64,000 nucleotides of DNA from Sitta carolinensis (taxonomy: Eukaryota > Chordata > Aves > Passeriformes > Sittidae): NCBI GenBank assembly GCA_032173965.1, contig CM063289.1, positions 28,173,690 through 28,237,689 of the forward strand, in the 5' to 3' direction. Numbering within the stretch: position 1 is the stretch's first letter; each line of letters starts with the position of its first letter. The translations under genes and the position numbers were made by a program. Positions 61,802-64,000 of this stretch are shown here, in pieces. Under the pieces are notes generated by a model, which searched no databases, was not told the origin of the DNA, and saw nothing but the letters and a program-made list of their open reading frames with translations.

Positions 61802-64000
61802 GGAGAAAAAAAGTTAAAAATACTAAAATCGCATCTGAACCAGGAATAATTGTCCTTCCAGCTCTCCAGGTTCACACAGAAATGTGTGAAATTGAAAGGA
61901 TAAACCATGGTACGAATTTTGCTCACCTGTTGTGGCACTGAGATCGGTGATACCTGCAGGTTATGGAAATGAATCCTGGGATTCATTGCAGAGAGCAGCA
62001 AGGAATATCAGGTCTGATCACCTGAAGTTTAAGTGAGTGTTTAACATAACTCAGGAACACAAAAGAAAGTTTAACTGTAAAATTTGAGAATGCTCTCCTG
62101 ATGCACAACATGCGTATCACCTTTCCTCAGCCTCTTCAGGAAATAGATAATATTTTCCTTTCCCACTCAGTGTTTTTACTGGGGATTTGACCCTCAGCAT
62201 CCTCCCCAAATGTTGGGAGCCCCTCAAAGCAGGAGGGGAGTGCTGTGCTCCCTTTGTGATTGCCCTGGGACAAGGCTAACTCAAGCGAGATGTGAGCTCT
62301 GCAAGCCTCAACACTGCTCTGTGGGTTTAGGTTTGTGGGTTTGTGTCTGATCTATGAACTTCACCTCACTTAAGGGTGGATTCTCCCTGTGGTTTAGTAC
62401 AAACAGCCAAGGGTTGAATTCATACTGTGTTCTCACAGGTGAAGCTTCTCTGACTTGTGCCAAGCAATATATTCTGCATGTTCCCAGTTTACACATTAAA
62501 TCTATGGGGTAGAAGTGGGCAAAAAGTAGGAAATCTCCTATTACTTATGTAGGGTGAGAAATAACATTTGATGGGTGGATACAGTTTCTTGAGGAAATGA
62601 GCTGTCTCTGCTTTGGAGGAACATTTCAATAAGAGGGAATAGTTTGAAGCATTAACTGAAGTAGAAAAATTCACTTTCTTTTTTATTCCAGAAACTATCA
62701 GTGATATTCCCCAGATGGGACAAGAATATATTATCATTGAGTTGAAATCCTTTGCACACAGAGATTTTGACCTGACTGGAGAGAATAATTTGCAGTGAAT
62801 CATTTGTTCACAGAGATGGTAGAAAATAATTGAGGGTTTATTTCTGGGTGGAGAAAGTGCTTTGTAAACAACCAAGATGTGTGTTTTGAAAGATGAAGGT
62901 GAGAAGGAGCAGGGAGTTGTCACTACTGAGATATTCTAGTGTAATTTATAAACAATGCTTTTATTGCAGCTTGTTATGGTTTAGTATGTGAAAATATACT
63001 TATTCTTGCATTTTGTGATGTTTCAGTGCCCACAGCCCCTACCCAGCATCACTAAATGAAGAGAGTGTTCTTGTGTTTCTACAGCACTGATCCCAGTAGC
63101 TTCTGGTCCATTCCTCAGGCTCCTAAATGCTGTTGCAGTAGATAAAAGCAACATCCCTGAATTTCAACAAGAATTCACAAGTATTTCCTCTTCCTGAGGA
63201 AAGAATTGGACTTGTTGGGTTTAAAGAACCAAGTTTGAATTTCTGGATAGCAAACCAAGCGGAAATGACGGTCTGTTTGTGGAGAACCCCACTGACCCCT
63301 GTAAGACTGCAGGTAGTTAATTTTTTGCATAAAGCAAAATACTTGTTGGAGTGCTAATGTTCCTTATAGAAAACAAACAAAAAAAATGAATATGTTTGAG
63401 CTAGAGAGGTAGTTAGAAACCTCTTCAATAAACACCTTCCTTGGGAATCTATGGTGAAAGTGAAAGGAGGGCAAACTGGGGAGACCGTGATGCTTTTACC
63501 ACTGCTCTGGTTCATGTGAGTTTGATTCTTGCCTTTCACAGTAACTCCGGGGTACTCATTTAGTTGTTTGTTGCTCATTTTTCCCACATTTAAAGCAGCA
63601 GAAGTAACACATCATTGCTCTGTAAGGATCCTGGGAAGGTAAAACCACAGGGCACAGCAGATAAATACAGTGGTGGGGCAGGTCACCTCTGCCTGGTGTG
63701 CACTGATGTATGTCAGACCAAAAATGCAACTGGGGTAGGTGGCATGCTACATATTTGTATAATTGAATTAAACTGAGACTGCCAATAAATTATATAGGTG
63801 CTGTGCAATGCCTTGGTGAAATCAGCTGAAATACAGTTGGAATAGAAAGTTGTGATTTCACTTTTTTTTTGCAGGAAGGCAGCTATGAAGGACTTAGAAA
63901 CCAGTCAGACAAGACTGAAAAGATTGTCCTTTGTAATGGACTGTCCTAAAATCATGTTATCCTGTAACAAGATTATCCACGGGAAGATAGAGAATTGATA

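Larger units (their letters stand above)
56486..64000. other. Distal part of the window, presumed intron
   Basis: No NFI exon or other gene recognised. GC-richer stretches at about 57.0-57.4 and 58.2-58.4 kb open several frames without known motifs. The block contains a local repeat/hairpin at 58531-58569, a small GT repeat near 59.28 kb and an A25 tract at 61777-61801. Confidence 0.5.

Noticed and set aside
62489..62923. 144-codon minus-strand frame
   Set aside because: Composition is typical of translated non-coding DNA (Ser, Phe, Cys, Ile rich) with no motif.
1..64000. CRISPR arrays, endogenous retrovirus, tRNA genes, bacterial operons
   Set aside because: No regularly spaced repeats, no LTR pair or retroviral protein motif, and no tRNA box A/B pair with a cloverleaf were recognised by eye.

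Overview
The window looks like vertebrate nuclear DNA, most probably from a bird. The evidence is the avian form of the CR1 LINE 3' end: a clear antisense copy at 20121-20266, a sense copy at 3536-3693 and a short relic at 17138-17183. Interspersed repeats are otherwise sparse, there are many short A/T tracts, and the sequence is AT-rich with low CpG except in a few short clusters. No bacterial-style gene layout exists, and almost every open frame of 60-160 codons looks like chance in non-coding DNA.

Only one protein-coding segment can be supported. It is a 32-codon alternative first coding exon of a nuclear factor I (NFI/CTF) transcription factor on the + strand at 40259-40354, with a consensus splice donor (GTGAGT) directly after its last codon. 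The N-terminus (MKLADSIMAGK... to ...ISARTWWM) matches, from memory, the alternative N-terminus of NFI-A/NFI-B isoforms that is spliced in phase 0 to the common exon beginning DEFHPFIEAL. NFIB is favoured over NFIA, but not proven. No DEFHPFIEAL exon was found in the 23.6 kb downstream, so the window would run from the gene's upstream flank (1 to about 39.9 kb) into its first intron (40.36 kb to the end).

Layout. 1-38.7 kb: upstream non-coding flank with CR1 relics, a 5S-rRNA-derived SINE (probably AmnSINE1) at about 4.69-4.96 kb, several degenerate ancient-repeat fragments, homopolymer tracts, and an AT-rich block at 33.7-34.6 kb that looks like a conserved enhancer. 38.8-41.5 kb: CpG-enriched zone around the NFI exon, with an A18 plus (GA)n purine tract, two overlapping upstream ORFs and the exon itself. 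41.5-55.8 kb: intronic, AT-rich, with an octamer motif, another enhancer-like block and ancient repeats. 55.85-56.5 kb: a second, compact CpG island with a strong downstream splice donor, a candidate additional promoter. 56.5-64 kb: further intron with simple repeats.

No novel multi-gene system is visible. The most interesting points are the translational and splicing architecture of the NFI first exon (weak first AUG, strong in-frame second AUG, overlapping uORFs, and an upstream phase-0 donor that would give a different N-terminus), the 5S-derived SINE fossil, and the second CpG island inside the presumed first intron.
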